A stretch of 64,000 nt of DNA from Streptomyces spinoverrucosus (GTDB lineage Bacteria > Actinomycetota > Actinomycetes > Streptomycetales > Streptomycetaceae), in contig NZ_JADPZX010000001.1 of the NCBI RefSeq assembly GCF_015712165.1, forward strand, positions 3,348,001-3,412,000, in the 5' to 3' direction. Positions 44,772-53,693 of the stretch are shown piece after piece. The stretch's first letter is position 1. Every line of letters begins with the position of its first letter. A model generated the notes under the pieces. It ran no database searches. It was not told where the DNA came from and was given only the letters and a program-made list of their open reading frames with translations. Both the position numbers and the translations under genes were made by a program.

Positions 44772-45995
44772 CTATCCCCCGAGGGGCTGTTCCCGGCCGA
44801 CCTGCGTCCCCCGGCCGTCGGCCTGCTCCTCATCGACATAGACGCGCGGAACGCGCGTTCCGATGCGGGTCACGATTTCGTATGCGATCGTCCCCGCCGC
44901 CTGCGCCCAGTCCTCGGCGGTGGGCTCCCCCCGGTCACCGGGCCCGAAGAGCACGGCCTCCGATCCCGGCGGCGGCTCGTCTCCCCCCAGGTCGACGACG
45001 AACTGGTCCATCGCGATCCGCCCCGCGACGGTCCGCCACTTCCCGCCGATCAGCACCGGCCCGGTCCCCGAGGCGTGGCGCGGGATGCCGTCGGCGTAAC
45101 CGAGCGGGACGAGGCCGAGGGTGGTCTCCCCGGCGGTCGTGTACCGATGGCCGTAACTGACGCCGTGCCCCCCGGGCACATGCTTGACCAGCGCCAGCGA
45201 CGCCGACAACGTCATCACCGGCCGCAGCCCGAAGTCGGCCGGGGTGCCGATCTCGGGGCTGGGCGAGATCCCGTAGAGCGCGATTCCCGTGCGTACGAGG
45301 TCGAAGTGGGCCTCGGGGAGGGTGAGGGTGGCGGGCGAGTTGGCGATGTGCCGCACCTCGGGGCTGATGCCCTCGCCCTCGGCGTACGACACCATCTCCC
45401 GGAAGCGGCCGAGCTGGAGGGCGATGGACGGATGCCCCGGCTCGTCGGCGCAGGCGAAGTGCGACCACAGTCCCGTGACCCGGACGAGCCCCTCGCCCTC
45501 CGCCCGGGCGGCCGCCGCGACGAGCTCGGTCCAGTCGGCGCCGGGCTGGCAGCCGTTCCGCCCGAGTCCCGTGTCGGCCTTGAGCTGCACGCGGGCGGGC
45601 CGTCCCGCCTGCCGGGCGGCCTCGGTGACCTCGCGCAGGGCCCACATACCGCTCACGGAGACATCGAGATCGGCCTCGATGGCCTCGCGCCAGGGCCCGC
45701 CCGGCGTCCACAGCCAGCACATGATCCGGACGTCCGCCGGAATGCCTTCGGCCCGCCGCAGCGCCAGGGCCTCCTCGGGCGTGGCGGTGCCCAGCCAGTC
45801 GGCTCCCGCCGCCACGGCGGCACGCGCGCACGGCAGCGCCCCGTGGCCGTACGCCTCGGACTTCACCACGGCCATCAGGGCCGCGCCGGGCGCATGGGCA
45901 CGCAGGGTCCGCACATTGGCGCGCAGCGCGGCAAGATCGATCTCGGCGCGACCGCGCAGCGGGGCGGTGCTCGGCAGCTGTGCAGTGGTACTCAT
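44772..45995 (-). CDS. alr: Alanine racemase
   Basis: A PLP-dependent racemase of 407 residues that makes D-alanine for peptidoglycan. The PLP-lysine lies in LMAVVKSEAYGHGALPCARA. Other features: VQLKADTGLGRNGCQP, FDLVRTGIALYGISPSPEIG, the catalytic Tyr region GVSYGHRYTTAGETTLGLVP and the substrate-site motif GRIAMDQFVVDLG. The C-terminus runs on with a charged tail (VYVDEEQADGRGTQVGREQP). Two in-frame ATGs exist, 46025 and 45995; I use the inner one as closer to family length. No strong Shine-Dalgarno is present at either. Likely first gene of the operon with the hydrolase and tsaE. Confidence 0.95.
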   Translation of the reverse strand: MSTTAQLPSTAPLRGRAEIDLAALRANVRTLRAHAPGAALMAVVKSEAYGHGALPCARAAVAAGADWLGTATPEEALALRRAEGIPADVRIMCWLWTPGGPWREAIEADLDVSVSGMWALREVTEAARQAGRPARVQLKADTGLGRNGCQPGADWTELVAAAARAEGEGLVRVTGLWSHFACADEPGHPSIALQLGRFREMVSYAEGEGISPEVRHIANSPATLTLPEAHFDLVRTGIALYGISPSPEIGTPADFGLRPVMTLSASLALVKHVPGGHGVSYGHRYTTAGETTLGLVPLGYADGIPRHASGTGPVLIGGKWRTVAGRIAMDQFVVDLGGDEPPPGSEAVLFGPGDRGEPTAEDWAQAAGTIAYEIVTRIGTRVPRVYVDEEQADGRGTQVGREQPLGG

Positions 45996-46064
45996 CGCGC
46001 CCAGTGTCTCAGAGGGGTCGGACATCCCTTCGACACCTGCCCCACCGACCCCAAGGGAGGCGCC

Positions 46065-46970
46065 CTACGACCCCGGCCTCCGCCCCCACACGTACACCCA
46101 GTCCCGCTTCTTCAGCACACCCCACAGCCTCCGGGCGTCCCCCAGCCGCAGATTGACGCATCCGTGCGAGCCGACCGTGCTGAAGACGGACCCGTAGGAG
46201 GCGTGAAAGGCCTGCCCGCCGCTGAAGAACTGGGAGTACGGCATGGGCGTGCCGTACAGCGTCGACACGTGGTTCTTGTGCCGCCAGTAGATCCGGTGCC
46301 ACCCGCTCCGCGTCCGGTACCCGGCCCGCCCGCTGCGCACCGGCACGGGCCCGAAGACGACCTTTCTCCCCTGCTGCACCCAGGTCAGCTGCCGGCCGAG
46401 ATCGACACAGGCGACCTTGTGCGTCCGGACGGGGCATTTCCCGGCCGCGTTCGGGTTCTTCCTGGCGGAGATGAGCTGCATGTGCGCCCAGGTCACGGGC
46501 CCGGCGAACCCGATCGCCGGCTTGATCCCATGCTTCTTCTGAAACGCCCGAATGGCCCCGCAGTCCGCCGCCGACTGCCTCCCGTCCACCCTCAGCTTCA
46601 ACCACCGCTCGACCTGCCGCTGATAGGGCCCGGCCTGCCTACTGCACGCCACGCGCGCCGCGGCCTCCCCCAACGGCACGTACTCGATGGGCGCGTAGGC
46701 CCCGGCGGGCGCGTGGCGGGGCTCGACGGCGTCCTCTCCTGGGGTGGGTTGGTAGACCGTGGGCGCGAGCTGTTGATCGGGCGTGTCGACCTGCCAGGGC
46801 TGACCGTGCCCGGGGGCGACACCGGGCACCAGCTCGCGTTCGGAGGCGGGGGCTGGGGGCGGTACGGCGATGGCCGGGGCGGGGGCGGTGGGGAGGAGGG
46901 TGGCGCCGAGGGCGAGGAGTACGGCGAGGGTGCGGGGGGTTGTTCGACGGGCGGCGGGTCGGCTGATCAT
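46065..46970 (-). CDS. Secreted L,D-transpeptidase with peptidoglycan-binding domain
   Basis: A 301-residue exported enzyme. Signal peptide: RTLAVLLALGATLLPTAPAP. A peptidoglycan-binding domain lies at about 125-165 (RQVERWLKLRVDGRQSAADC, GAIRAFQKKHGIKPAIG). The C-terminal YkuD domain (LTWVQQGRKVVFGPVPVRSG onward) has the catalytic motif HASYGSVFSTVGSHGCVNL with His, Ser-His-Gly-Cys. These enzymes form 3-3 cross-links between meso-diaminopimelate or LL-diaminopimelate stems. Stand-alone gene on the minus strand, 70 bp from the alr start. Confidence 0.92.
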   Translation of the reverse strand: MISRPAARRTTPRTLAVLLALGATLLPTAPAPAIAVPPPAPASERELVPGVAPGHGQPWQVDTPDQQLAPTVYQPTPGEDAVEPRHAPAGAYAPIEYVPLGEAAARVACSRQAGPYQRQVERWLKLRVDGRQSAADCGAIRAFQKKHGIKPAIGFAGPVTWAHMQLISARKNPNAAGKCPVRTHKVACVDLGRQLTWVQQGRKVVFGPVPVRSGRAGYRTRSGWHRIYWRHKNHVSTLYGTPMPYSQFFSGGQAFHASYGSVFSTVGSHGCVNLRLGDARRLWGVLKKRDWVYVWGRRPGS

Positions 46971-47100
46971 GCGATCAGAAAAGCGTGGCGGCGAGGCGAA
47001 CGCGGGGTGCCGCGCAGCACCGCTCGCACAATTGGCCCGCGCCGCTCACACAATCAGCCCGCCCGGCACCATCAGCCCGGCCAGCACCATCAGCCCGTCC

Positions 47101-47200
47101 GGCGTTTGAGGACGAGGCCCGTTCAGGGCCGAAGCGGGGGTCTGGGGGCGGCAGCCCCCAGGGACGGGACGGGTAGGGGCGGCGGGGGCGAAACCCTCAC
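47101..47200. repeat. Interspersed Streptomyces repeat with hairpin
   Basis: GGCGTTTGAGGACGAGGCCC, GAAGCGGGGGTCTGGGGGCG and GCAGCCCCCAGGGACGGGA form an element I recall as frequent between Streptomyces genes. CTGGGGGC (47142-47149) and GCCCCCAG (47154-47161) form a stem with a four-base loop. Three imperfect copies of ATCAGCCCG precede it at 47053-47098. It lies before the 3' end of the NAD(P)HX repair gene, so the stem may terminate that transcript. Confidence 0.75.
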
Positions 47201-48669
47201 CCCCGCACCCCCACCACCCCGCCCCCCACACGCACACTCACAACATCCCGCCAGGCCCCCGGAACCGCCCCCGCCACATCCAACGCCCCCACCGGCGCCC
47301 CATCCGCCGCGAACCGCCCCGCCAGCCCATGCAGATACGCCCCCACACTCCCCGCATCCCGAGCCGAAAGCCCCGCCGCCAACAACGACCCCGCAAGCCC
47401 CGACAACACGTCCCCACTCCCGGCCGTGGCCAGCCACCCCGTCCCGGTCGCATTCACCCGCACGGCCGTCCCACCCCCCGCCTCGGCCACCAACGTCGTA
47501 GACCCCTTCAGCAACACGGTCGCCCCATACCGCCCCGCCAACTCCCGCACGGCCGCAAGCCGAGCCCCCTCGACCTCCTCCCGGCTCACCCCCAACAACG
47601 CCGCGGCCTCCCCCGCATGCGGAGTCATCAGCGTCGGCGCGCTCCGCCCCCGCACAGCCCCGACCTCCGCCAACCGCAACCCGTCCGCATCCACAAGCAC
47701 CGGCACATCCGCCCGCAACACCTCACCCACCGTGCCCGCGTCGTCCCCGGCCCCCGGCCCCACGACCCACGCCTGCACTCGCCCCGCCCGCCGAGGCCCC
47801 TGATCCGACACCAGCGTCTCGGGGAACCGAGCGATCACCGCATCCGCGGCGGGCCCCACGTACCGCACGGCCCCCGCCCCACCCCGCAACGCCCCCGCAA
47901 CGGCCAGCACCGCGGCCCCCGGATACCGAGCCGACCCGGCGGCGATCCCGACCACCCCCCGCCGGTACTTGTCACTCTCCGGCGCCGGCACCGGCAACAG
48001 CGCGGCCACATCCGCATGCTGCAAGGCCTCCAACTCGGCGCCCCCACCCGGCAACTCCAGCCCGATGTCGACAAGCCGCACCGACCCGGCGTACTCCCGC
48101 GCGGGATCCACCAGCAGCCCCGGCTTGTGCGTCCCGAACGTCACGGTCAGGTCCGCCCGCACGGCGGCCCCCCGCACCTCCCCGGTATCGGCGTCCACAC
48201 CACTCGGCAGATCAACGGCGACCACAGCCGCCCGCGCCCGAGCGGCAGCCTCCGCCAACGGCGCGGCCTCGGCCCGCAGTCCGCCCTTCCCGCCGATCCC
48301 CACGATCCCGTCAACGACCAGATCAGCCCGCTCGATCAACCCCTCGGCACCCGCCACCCCCGCAACGGAACCCCCCGCCCGCCGCAGCGCCGCAAGCCCA
48401 CCCCCATGAGCCCGCTCCGGCGACAGCAGCACAGCCGTCACCCCCGCCCCCCGCCGAGCCAACCGCGCCCCGGCATAGAGCGCGTCGCCCCCGTTGTCCC
48501 CACTCCCGACCAGCAACACCACCCGGCTGCCGTAGACCCGCCCCAGCAACTCCGCGCAGGCGGCGGCCAGCCCGCCCGCCGCCCGCTGCATCAACGCCCC
48601 CTCCGGAAGCCGCGCCATCAACTCCCGCTCAGCCGCCCGGACCGTCTCCACGTTGTACGCAGTACGCAT
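47197..48669 (-). CDS. nnr: Bifunctional NAD(P)HX epimerase/ADP-dependent dehydratase
   Basis: A 490-residue fused metabolite-repair enzyme. The N-terminal YjeF-type epimerase (residues 1-215: VVLLVGSGDNGGDALYAGAR, VVAVDLPSGVDADTGEVRGA) interconverts S- and R-NAD(P)HX; the C-terminal ribokinase-fold dehydratase (230-490: VVGIAAGSARYPGAAVLAVA, LMTPHAGEAAALLG, NATGTGWLATAGSGDVLSGL) regenerates NAD(P)H with ADP. The motif GTGWLATAGSGDVLSG carries the catalytic Asp. The ATG at 48669 gives the expected N-terminus MRTAYNVETVRAAE; longer open frame upstream crosses the regulatory region of the divergent gene. The normal neighbours alr and acpS are here too, separated by added genes. Confidence 0.95.
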   Translation of the reverse strand: MRTAYNVETVRAAERELMARLPEGALMQRAAGGLAAACAELLGRVYGSRVVLLVGSGDNGGDALYAGARLARRGAGVTAVLLSPERAHGGGLAALRRAGGSVAGVAGAEGLIERADLVVDGIVGIGGKGGLRAEAAPLAEAAARARAAVVAVDLPSGVDADTGEVRGAAVRADLTVTFGTHKPGLLVDPAREYAGSVRLVDIGLELPGGGAELEALQHADVAALLPVPAPESDKYRRGVVGIAAGSARYPGAAVLAVAGALRGGAGAVRYVGPAADAVIARFPETLVSDQGPRRAGRVQAWVVGPGAGDDAGTVGEVLRADVPVLVDADGLRLAEVGAVRGRSAPTLMTPHAGEAAALLGVSREEVEGARLAAVRELAGRYGATVLLKGSTTLVAEAGGGTAVRVNATGTGWLATAGSGDVLSGLAGSLLAAGLSARDAGSVGAYLHGLAGRFAADGAPVGALDVAGAVPGAWRDVVSVRVGGGVVGVRG

Positions 48670-48755
48670 ACGCCCGAGTGTCCCGCACACCACTGACACC
48701 GGCGCACCCATTGACGCTTTGCCACCCCGTTGCCAAACTCCCCACCCCCACACGG

Positions 48756-48767
48756 TGAATCGATTCA
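48756..48767. promoter_or_regulatory. Perfect 12-bp LacI-type palindrome
   Basis: TGAATCGATTCA, a perfect palindrome with the central CG typical of LacI/GalR operators, 62 bp before the start of the secreted beta-helix gene. No LacI-type gene is adjacent; the regulator would be encoded elsewhere. Confidence 0.6.
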
Positions 48768-48829
48768 GTCGAACGCCTTCGACGCACCCGAATCGCTTCA
48801 CCGAAACCAAGACGAGCGGAGGACCCCCC

Positions 48830-50014
48830 ATGGGACGCAGAGCCGCACTCCCCGCACGCAGGCCCGCGGCGACAGCCACAGCAGCGGCCGCAATCGCCCT
48901 CCTCACCACTGCGGGCGCCCTGACGGCCGTTCCGGCCAAGGCCGCCCCAGCCGCCCCAGCAGCAGCCTGCGGCGAGGGCTCGTACCAGGCGGAGGCCGTC
49001 CTGAACGGCAGCACCTGGACCGCCCGCCGAGGCAGCACGACGGTCCACACCGGCACGGACCTCCGCTCCGCTGTCCAGGCGGCGGTCAACAGCCTCACGG
49101 CCGGCCGCACGAGCAAGGAGCGAGTAGTAGTACGGGGCTCAGGACCGATGTCGGCCGGTTCCCGCATCTCGCTCCCGAGCTACACCACCCTCGACGTCTG
49201 CGGCACGATCAACGTCACCGGCAGCGGCAGCGGCGACCAGGCCCCGATCTACTCCCGAGGCACCAGGGACGTGGAGGTCCAGCACCTCAACGTCACCGGC
49301 AGCCCCCTGTACGGCGTCTTCATGCGCAACGTACAGAACGTGATTCTCGGCCACATGGACATGCGCCTGTCCTCAGGCCTGGGCATCCGCATAGACAACC
49401 GCGGCGACACGTCCCAATGGACGCGCAACGTCCGCATAGACAACGCCTACGTCTCCGGCGCATCGAGCCACGCGGTCGAAACGTACGGCGTGGACGGCAT
49501 CACGATCGGCACGGTGACGGCCCGCAACGTGGGCGAGTCGGGCCTCCTCCTCAACCAGACGATCAACGCCAACGTCACGAAGGTCGACGCGGACGGAGCG
49601 GGCACCGGCACCGGCTACGCCGCCTTCCGCATGGCCAACCGCAACGGGCGGGTGGGCAGCGGCTACCCCACGAACATCCGCGTGGGCGAAGTCGTGGCCC
49701 GAGGCGGCGGCCGGGGCGTGTTCTGCGTCTCTGAGAGCGGCGGCGCGGTAATCGACCGCGTGAATATCTCGAACACAGGCAACAACGCAATCCTCATCGA
49801 GAACTGCTACAACGTGAACATCGCCGCCCAGAGCGGCACAGTCACCGGTGGCGGCGAAATCCGCCTGGCGGCCCGCTCGGAATTCCCGAACAACGCGGAC
49901 ATCACGATCCAGAACCTGAGGGTCACCAATTCGGCCATCCGAGAAAGCCCGTGCGGCACGAACACCACGTTCCGCAACAACACGCTGGTGAACAGCACGC
50001 AGTCGATCTGCTGA
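48830..50014 (+). CDS. Secreted parallel beta-helix protein, pectate-lyase-like
   Basis: A 394-residue secreted protein. Signal peptide: TATAAAAIALLTTAGALTAV with AKA as likely cleavage site. The rest reads as a right-handed beta-helix of the pectin-lyase superfamily, with stacked short strands such as IYSRGTRDVEVQHLNVTGSP, VFMRNVQNVILGHMDMRLSS, VRIDNAYVSGASSHAVETYG and ADITIQNLRVTNSAIRESPC. Two Cys pairs could bridge the ends. Catalytic residues are not assignable from the sequence by eye, so lyase, hydrolase or non-catalytic binding all remain. ATG at 48830 with GGAGG eight bases before. Catabolite-type control by the upstream palindrome is likely. It is inserted between the nnr and acpS genes. 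Confidence 0.8.
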   Translation: MGRRAALPARRPAATATAAAAIALLTTAGALTAVPAKAAPAAPAAACGEGSYQAEAVLNGSTWTARRGSTTVHTGTDLRSAVQAAVNSLTAGRTSKERVVVRGSGPMSAGSRISLPSYTTLDVCGTINVTGSGSGDQAPIYSRGTRDVEVQHLNVTGSPLYGVFMRNVQNVILGHMDMRLSSGLGIRIDNRGDTSQWTRNVRIDNAYVSGASSHAVETYGVDGITIGTVTARNVGESGLLLNQTINANVTKVDADGAGTGTGYAAFRMANRNGRVGSGYPTNIRVGEVVARGGGRGVFCVSESGGAVIDRVNISNTGNNAILIENCYNVNIAAQSGTVTGGGEIRLAARSEFPNNADITIQNLRVTNSAIRESPCGTNTTFRNNTLVNSTQSIC

Positions 50015-50037
50015 CGTGGCCAGGGCCTCGGTGGACG

Positions 50038-50409
50038 TCACCCTTCGGCGATGACAACCGCCGAGGCCACACCGGCATCATGACTGAGCGAAACATGCCA
50101 GGACCGCACCCCGAGCTCCGCGGCCCTGGCGGCCACGGTCCCCTTCACCCGCAACCGAGGCTGCCCGGTGTCCTCCACATACACCTCGGCATCGGTCCAG
50201 TGCAGCCCGGCCGGCGCCCCGAGCGCCTTGGCGAGCGCCTCTTTGGCCGCGAAACGCACAGCGAGGGAGGCGATACCGCGCCGATCCCCGCTGGGCAGCA
50301 GCACCTCGCTCTCCAGAAACAGCCGATCGACCAGCCCGGGCGTACGCTCCAACGCCTCCTGGAACCGGTCAATCTCGGCAACATCGATACCGACCCCGAT
50401 AATGCTCAC
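50038..50409 (-). CDS. acpS: Holo-[acyl-carrier-protein] synthase
   Basis: A 123-residue phosphopantetheinyl transferase that activates acyl carrier proteins of fatty acid and some polyketide synthases using CoA. It starts [20 protein letters not shown] and has the Mg-binding/catalytic motif [17 protein letters not shown] plus [23 protein letters not shown] start at 50409. It sits on the minus strand, as does the nnr gene, from which the beta-helix gene (plus strand) now separates it. Confidence 0.96.
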   Translation of the reverse strand: MSIIGVGIDVAEIDRFQEALERTPGLVDRLFLESEVLLPSGDRRGIASLAVRFAAKEALAKALGAPAGLHWTDAEVYVEDTGQPRLRVKGTVAARAAELGVRSWHVSLSHDAGVASAVVIAEG

Positions 50410-50432
50410 TCGGGCACCCTAACCGTCCATGG

Positions 50433-51190
50433 TCAGACCTGTTCAGGAGCGCACGGGGAACCCTCCGGGTCCGCGTCGAACAGGTCCTCCACTTTCTCGA
50501 CCGTCCCGGCCCGGTCGAGCCAGTCGTTGAGGCGGTCGAGGTCGGTGCAGCTGGTGATGCGTTCGCGAACTTCGTCGGAGACTTGAAGTCCGCGCACTTC
50601 CAGCACGCGCAGGACGCCCCTGGCCTCGCCCCTGGCTACGCCCTTGGCCTCGCCCTCAGCCACACCCTCGGCCTTGCCTTCGAGGTAGGCCCGCTCCATG
50701 ACGGTGCCCCGGCCAGGAAAGTAGTTGACGAACGTCATGATGATTTTCCTCCATGTCTCTCCGGCGGGAGTACCAGCGAGGGCAGCGTCCATGAACTGGA
50801 CGATGAAGTCCGAGTCCTCAGCAGACAGCCCCTTGGAGCCACGGGCCAGCGCCTCCAGTATGGCCTCGATGTGAGGGCTGTTGGCATGTGTCAGGGCTGA
50901 GAACACCGCCATCGCAGGCTTCTCGGCGGCCGTTCGCGCGTCAGTGATCACCGGAACATTGTCCGGACCCACGACCAACGGATACGTCCGCTGCACGGTC
51001 CAGCCACGCGCTGTGCAGTCGAACGGGCCGGCGGCCCACTGGCCGTGGCCCGGCCGCACACCACGGTCAGGAGTACCGGCAGTCCGTACTTGGACTGGAG
51101 GTACGCGACGTAGTACGGCCAGGTCAACTCCTTCTTGCGGTTGCGCTTCTTCTGGGACTCGATGGCCAGCAGGAAGGACTCCCCGTCGGC
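50433..51190 (-). pseudogene. Rpn/DUF-type nuclease family remnant: 5' end missing and frameshifted
   Basis: Two minus-strand frames join into the C-terminal part of an Rpn-like (PD-(D/E)XK recombination-promoting) protein. The upstream frame reads DGESFLLAIESQKKRNRKKE and LTWPYYVAYLQSKYGLPVLL up to TVVCGRATA; the other continues QWAAGPFDCTARGWTVQRTY, YFPGRGTVMERAYLEGKAEG to the stop at 50433. Adding one C at GGCCAG near 51045 (giving ATAQWAAGPF) joins them. The expected first ~60 residues are absent; sequence 5' of about 51190 belongs to the opposite-strand DUF5753 remnant. The C-terminal half has an EGxAxG repeat typical of this family. Confidence 0.75.
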
Positions 51191-51490
51191 GGGGCCTACT
51201 CCGCCCAACTCGCCCGCGTCCTGGAACTCTCCGAAGCCGACCACATCACAGTGCGGGTCATTCCCTTCGACCTGGACGGCTTCGGCGGGGCCTGGAGCGC
51301 CATGATGCTCGCGGGCGGAGCCGTACCGAAACTGGACACTGCCGTTCGCGACGCGCCTCACGGCACCGGCTTCATCGACTCCGAAGCCCAACTCGACGTC
51401 TTTCGAACGCTCTTCCGTAGAGTGGAAGGCGTGTCACTCGACCCCGCACAGTCGCGTGACGTCATCCACAGGCTGGCCAAGGAGCTGTGA
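51191..51490 (+). pseudogene. C-terminal remnant of an XRE-family/DUF5753 regulator
   Basis: Only the last ~100 residues remain: VGGAYSAQLARVLELSEADH, ITVRVIPFDLDGFGGAWSAM and EAQLDVFRTLFRRVEGVSLD up to RLAKEL at the stop. Full-length members are about 270-290 residues with an N-terminal helix-turn-helix; that part is missing because the preceding sequence codes, on the other strand, for the Rpn remnant. A GTG at 51251 could start a short product of 79 residues. The stop overlaps the DUF397 start (GTGA), the usual arrangement of this regulator pair. Confidence 0.78.
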
Positions 51491-51723
51491 GGCCCACAGT
51501 GACCACCCCCGACAACTGGCGGAAGTCGTCCTACTCCGGAGGCGGCGACGGCAACAACTGCGTCGAGATAGCCGACCGCCGCACGCACATAGCCGTCCGC
51601 GACTCAAAGGCCCCGACCAAGTCGTTGCTATGTTTCCCGGCCGGAGCCTTCAGACCCTTCCTTGAGGCCCTGAAGAACGAGCCCTACTCCACCGTCACCG
51701 ACTTCGCCAGATTCCGAGGCTGA
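51487..51723 (+). CDS. DUF397-family small protein
   Basis: A 78-residue protein with the DUF397 signature: NWRKSSYSGGGDGNNCVEIA then HIAVRDSKAP. DUF397 proteins pair with XRE/DUF5753 regulators in Streptomyces development and signalling. Start is the GTG at 51487 in the GTGA overlap or the GTG at 51499. Its last residues (YSTVTDFARFRG) are read from the antisense of the glmS 3' end, so the gene overlaps convergent glmS by 40 bases and the original C-terminus may have been lost. With its partner truncated it is probably nonfunctional. Confidence 0.8.
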   Translation: MRPTVTTPDNWRKSSYSGGGDGNNCVEIADRRTHIAVRDSKAPTKSLLCFPAGAFRPFLEALKNEPYSTVTDFARFRG

Positions 51724-53531
51724 TCCACCTCATTCCCCCGCGCGGTGGCCAGCTCACACGCGAACACCTGCAACGGCACCGTCGCCACCAGCGGCTGAAG
51801 CAAGGTCGGCGTAGCCGGAATCCAGATCAAGTGATCCGCATACGGCGCCACCGCCTCGTCCCCCTCCTCCGCGATCACGATCGTCCGCGCACCCCGGGCC
51901 CGGATCTCCTGGATGTTGGACACGATCTTGTCGTGGATCACGGACCGCCCCCGCGGCGACGGCACCACGATCACCACCGGCACGTCCTCCTCGATCAGCG
52001 CGATCGGCCCGTGCTTGAGCTCACCCGCCGCGAACCCCTCGGCGTGCATATAGGCGAGCTCCTTCAGCTTCAGGGCCCCCTCCAGCGCGACCGGATACCC
52101 GACGTGCCGCCCCAGGAAGAGCACCGTCCTCTTGTCGGCGAGCGTGCGCGCCAACTCCCGTACCGGCTCCATGGTCCGCAGGACACGCTCCACCGAACCG
52201 GAGATTTCCGACAGGTCCCTGACGACGTCCCGGATCTCGTCACCCCACTTGGTGCCCCGCACCTGCCCCAGATACAGCGCCACCAAGTAGCACGCCACCA
52301 GCTGCGTCAGGAACGCCTTCGTGGACGCCACCGCGACCTCCGGCCCGGCGTGCGTGTACAGCACCGCGTCCGACTCGCGCGGGATCGTCGAGCCGTTGGT
52401 GTTGCAGATCGCCAGCACCCTGGAGCCCTGCTCGCGGGCATGCCGCAGCGCCATCAGGGTGTCCATGGTCTCGCCGGACTGGGAGATGGCGATGACGAGC
52501 GTCTGCTGATCCAGGATCGGATCCCGGTACCGGAACTCGCTCGCCAGCTCCACCTCGCACGGGATCCGGGTCCAGTGCTCGATGGCGTACTTCGCGATCA
52601 ACCCCGCGTGGAAGGCCGTACCGCACGCGACGATGACGACCTTGTCGACCTCCCGCAGCACCGCCGCAGGGATCCGCACCTCGTCGAGCGTCAGCGAGCC
52701 GGACGCGTCGATGCGCCCCAGCAACGTATCGGCGACCGCCTTGGGCTGCTCGGCGATCTCCTTGAGCATGAAGTAGTCATAACCCCCCTTTTCCGCGGCC
52801 GACGCGTCCCAGTCGATGTGGTACGAACGCACGTCCGCCGGCCGGCCGTCGAAGCCGGTCACCGTCACGCCGTCCCGGCGCAGCTCCACCACCTGGTCCT
52901 GACCCAGCTCGATCGCCGACCGCGTGTGGGCGATGAACGCGGCGACGTCCGAGGCGAGAAAGGCCTCGCCCTCTCCAACGCCCACCACGAGCGGCGAGTT
53001 CCGTCGTGCCCCCACGACCACGTCCGGCTCGTCCGCGTGCACCGCGACCAGCGTGAACGCCCCCTCCAGCCGCCGGCACACAAGCCGCATCGCCTCCGCG
53101 AGGTCGGCGCACGACGAGAACTCCTCGGCGAGCAGATGAGCGACGACCTCGGTGTCGGTCTCGGACGCCAGATCGTGGCCCCGCTCCGCCAACTCGGCGC
53201 GCAGGCACGCGAAGTTCTCGATGATCCCGTTGTGGACGACGGCGACCCGCCCGGCGTTGTCCAGATGCGGATGCGCGTTCGCATCCGTCGGGCCGCCGTG
53301 CGTGGCCCACCGCGTGTGCCCGATTCCCGTGGATCCGGTCGGCAGCGGCCGCTCGGCCAGCTCCTTCTCCAGGTTGACCAGCTTCCCGGCCCGCTTCGCC
53401 GCCGCCAGCCCACCGTCCGCGAGCACGGCGACGCCAGCCGAGTCGTAACCCCGGTACTCCAGCCGCTTCAGCCCGGCCGTCACGACCTCAAGCGCCGACT
53501 GCGACCCCACGTATCCCACGATTCCGCACAT
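51684..53531 (-). CDS. glmS: Glutamine-fructose-6-phosphate aminotransferase (isomerising)
   Basis: A 615-residue enzyme that makes glucosamine-6-phosphate from fructose-6-phosphate and glutamine, the entry to UDP-GlcNAc. After Met removal the catalytic Cys is first (MCGIVGYVGSQSALEVVTAG). The class II glutaminase domain has LEYRGYDSAGVAVL, GIGHTRWATHGGPTDANAHP and HNGIIENF. Two SIS isomerase domains follow (VIVACGTAFHAGLIAKYAIE, AISQSGETMDTLMAL, STKAFLTQLVACYLVALYL, FLGRHVGYPVALEGALKLKE) ending NEVDQPRNLAKSVTVE. The ATG at 53531 is fixed by the Cys requirement. The DUF397 gene overlaps its 3' end. Confidence 0.97.
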   Translation of the reverse strand: MCGIVGYVGSQSALEVVTAGLKRLEYRGYDSAGVAVLADGGLAAAKRAGKLVNLEKELAERPLPTGSTGIGHTRWATHGGPTDANAHPHLDNAGRVAVVHNGIIENFACLRAELAERGHDLASETDTEVVAHLLAEEFSSCADLAEAMRLVCRRLEGAFTLVAVHADEPDVVVGARRNSPLVVGVGEGEAFLASDVAAFIAHTRSAIELGQDQVVELRRDGVTVTGFDGRPADVRSYHIDWDASAAEKGGYDYFMLKEIAEQPKAVADTLLGRIDASGSLTLDEVRIPAAVLREVDKVVIVACGTAFHAGLIAKYAIEHWTRIPCEVELASEFRYRDPILDQQTLVIAISQSGETMDTLMALRHAREQGSRVLAICNTNGSTIPRESDAVLYTHAGPEVAVASTKAFLTQLVACYLVALYLGQVRGTKWGDEIRDVVRDLSEISGSVERVLRTMEPVRELARTLADKRTVLFLGRHVGYPVALEGALKLKELAYMHAEGFAAGELKHGPIALIEEDVPVVIVVPSPRGRSVIHDKIVSNIQEIRARGARTIVIAEEGDEAVAPYADHLIWIPATPTLLQPLVATVPLQVFACELATARGNEVDQPRNLAKSVTVE

Positions 53532-53693
53532 GACCGGCAGCCTACGGTCCAACAGCCACCGAAAAAGGCCTCCGCGTGCCCGAAATCGGAAATTCCCACT
53601 AGGGTACGAACGTATCGGCGGCGACTTCCAGGGCCACAGACTCCGCGAGCCAGTGGTGAGAATCGGCCAAACTTCCGAGGCCGTGAGGTGACG

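Noticed and set aside
44376..47501. 1041-codon plus-strand frame across alr and the L,D-transpeptidase
   Set aside because: Antisense to two clear enzymes; ends in Pro/His low complexity.
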